From Asanoa sp. WMMD1127 (GTDB lineage: Bacteria > Actinomycetota > Actinomycetes > Mycobacteriales > Micromonosporaceae): a stretch of 64,000 nucleotides of DNA. Of the stretch, positions 63,319-64,000 are shown piece by piece. Location: assembly GCF_029626225.1 (NCBI RefSeq), contig NZ_JARUBP010000001.1:1984001-2048000 (forward strand), given 5' to 3'. Within the stretch, counting starts at the first letter, position 1. Every line of letters begins with the position of its first letter. The position numbers and the translations under genes were made by a program. The notes beneath the pieces were generated by a model. It was not told the DNA's origin, did not search any database, and saw only the letters and a program-made list of their open reading frames with translations.

Positions 63319-63319
63319 G
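62228..63319 (+). CDS. IS630-family DDE transposase
   Basis: A 363-residue transposase. The N-terminal helix-turn-helix is 'QIAQRLGISRNTVKKWRNRF', a second lies around 'SLAAQVGLSQTAVSRIWRAF', and the catalytic core shows the three acidic residues: Asp in 'VVLCVDEKSQIQAL', Asp in 'VHLVLDNASTHKTPAIK', and Glu in 'SSWLNLVERWFGELTTK'. All are intact. The stop TAG is made of the target TA plus one flanking host G. The gene is probably able to move. Confidence 0.95.
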   Translation: MPSPIAVSIVLTDDEREQLVTWSRRPTSAQALAARSRVVLACADGPGESNGQIAQRLGISRNTVKKWRNRFAVDRLDGLLDEPRPGRPRTVTDTDVERVITTTLETTPKDATHWSTRSLAAQVGLSQTAVSRIWRAFGLQPHRQDSWKLSKDPQFIDKVRDVVGLYLDPPERAVVLCVDEKSQIQALDRTAPVLPMLPGTPARASHDYIRAGTSSLYAALDLTTGKVIGSLHARHRAIEFRKFLTTLDREVPADLQVHLVLDNASTHKTPAIKRWLAAHPRFVLHFTPTSSSWLNLVERWFGELTTKKLQRGTHRSVRALNKDIREWIGTWNDNPKPYVWTKTADQILESIARYCTRINDSRH

Positions 63320-63597
63320 GCGGTTGTGCTGGCCCGGGGCGACGCGCCCGACAGTAAATCGTACCTTTTTCGGGTTCTGAACATGTCGCCGCAAAGGCTG
63401 ATTTGCGGGTCTTTGCAGTGCTCAGCGGGCCGGCTCGGGCAGCGCCGACAGGGGAACATGGCCTGTGGAGGAGGGGCCGGTCCCAGGTAAGGTCGCTCCC
63501 GACAGAAGCGCCGAGCCCCTACGCTATTGGTGGCGCCGCCCGGTTTACGACGGGGCGCAGCGCGCTGCCCGGGTGACTGCGAGACGAGCGAGTCGGC
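63320..63597 (+). other. Gap after the IS, before the kinase-like gene
   Basis: About 280 bp with no gene. A stretch 'CCCCTACGCTATTGG' near 63530 could be a promoter for the downstream gene, which the insertion has separated from murJ. I see no hairpin terminator or repeat here. Confidence 0.35.
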
Positions 63598-63630
63598 ATG
63601 GCGAGCGAGAAGAGCACCGAAGGAGGACCG

Positions 63631-64000
63631 GTGACCCAGGTCGGCGAGGGCCAGGAGGCCGAAGAGGCCACACCTCCCGTGCTGACCGTCGGGGCACCGC
63701 ACGTCGGCGAGGTGCTCGCGGACCGCTACGAGCTGGCCGAGCACATCAACGACGACGCGGCCGGCCGGCAGGTCTGGCAGGGCGTCGACGTGGTGCTGCG
63801 GCGCCCGGTCGCGGTCGTCCTGCGCTATCCGGGCGGTGACTCCGCGCAGGAGATGCTGCAGGCCGCCGTGACCGCCAGCCGGGTGATCCACCCCAACCTC
63901 GCCGGTGTCTACGACGCGATCGACGAAGACACCCGCGCCTATGTCGTTCGCGAGTGGATCGACGGCGAGGCCCTCCGCGAGCTCGTGGTCGAGGAGCCGC
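63631..64000 (+). CDS. Pseudokinase-like protein, N-terminal part (window edge)
   Basis: The start of a longer gene cut by the right edge; 123 residues visible. After an acidic lead ('GQEAEEATPPVLTVGAPH') comes a kinase-like N-lobe: 'VLADRYELAEHINDDAAGRQ', 'VWQGVDVVLRRPVAVVLRYP' and 'ASRVIHPNLAGVYDAIDED'. The Gly-rich loop lacks GxGxxG and the usual VAIK lysine is replaced ('VAVVLRY'), so it is probably a pseudokinase like the MviN domain that binds FhaA in mycobacteria. GTG at 63631 has AAGGAGG upstream; ATG at 63598 is also in frame. Confidence 0.75.
   Translation, partial: MTQVGEGQEAEEATPPVLTVGAPHVGEVLADRYELAEHINDDAAGRQVWQGVDVVLRRPVAVVLRYPGGDSAQEMLQAAVTASRVIHPNLAGVYDAIDEDTRAYVVREWIDGEALRELVVEEP

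Overview
The window looks like origin-proximal chromosome of a high-GC actinobacterium, most likely Micromonosporaceae. Reasons: very high G+C, frequent GTG and TTG starts, the actinobacterial proteins Bpa (proteasome activator), inositol-3-phosphate synthase and the DUF4192, DUF5318 and DUF6457 families, and gene order. From about 35 to 56 kb the order dnaB, rplI, rpsR, ssb, rpsF, GT87-type membrane protein, class A PBP, DUF5318, PadR regulator, ino1 matches the Rv0058 to Rv0046c block of Mycobacterium tuberculosis. It is followed by pcnA/cca and murJ (Rv3907c and Rv3910), which in M. tuberculosis lie on the other side of oriC. Two near-consensus parS sites (33.65 and 61.53 kb) fit an origin-proximal position. 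oriC itself is not here.

Region by region. 0-9.2 kb: tandem HAD phosphatases, bpa, an alpha/beta hydrolase, a periplasmic-binding lipoprotein, a dimethylargininase-like gene divergent from an Lrp regulator, a beta-propeller lipoprotein, a YbjN/TY-Chap-like protein with a Bpa-like C-terminus, and a MobA-like plus DUF6457 pair. 9.2-29 kb: accessory genes separated by several tandem-repeat arrays and one 163-bp near-perfect palindromic element. This part holds GNATs, fdhD, DUF4192, fructosamine kinase, moaA, moaD, a metallophosphoesterase, a PHP-UvrD helicase fusion, an AAA ATPase, DoxX, GT87 and the minus-strand moaC-mogA-moeA-moaE operon. 29-35 kb: a GGDEF-EAL protein overlapping a GT-C-like membrane protein gene, a phosphoribosyltransferase, a zinc-ribbon protein and an MDMPI protein. 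35-56 kb: the conserved core block, with an intein in DnaB and a 1064-residue Arg/Asp/Ser-repeat membrane protein between dnaB and rplI. 56-64 kb: two paralogous Tat-exported proteins, ogt, cca, murJ, an intact IS630-type element in the murJ stop codon, and the start of a degenerate kinase.

How the genes work together. The moa, moe, mog, mobA-like and fdhD genes cover most of molybdenum-cofactor synthesis, but no molybdate transporter or molybdoenzyme is in view. PBP, MurJ, ino1 and several GT-C/GT87 membrane proteins point to envelope biogenesis. DnaB, SSB, PHP-UvrD, Nfo and Ogt form a replication and repair set. No tRNA, rRNA or CRISPR array was found. All assignments were made by eye from translated sequence; no database search was run.
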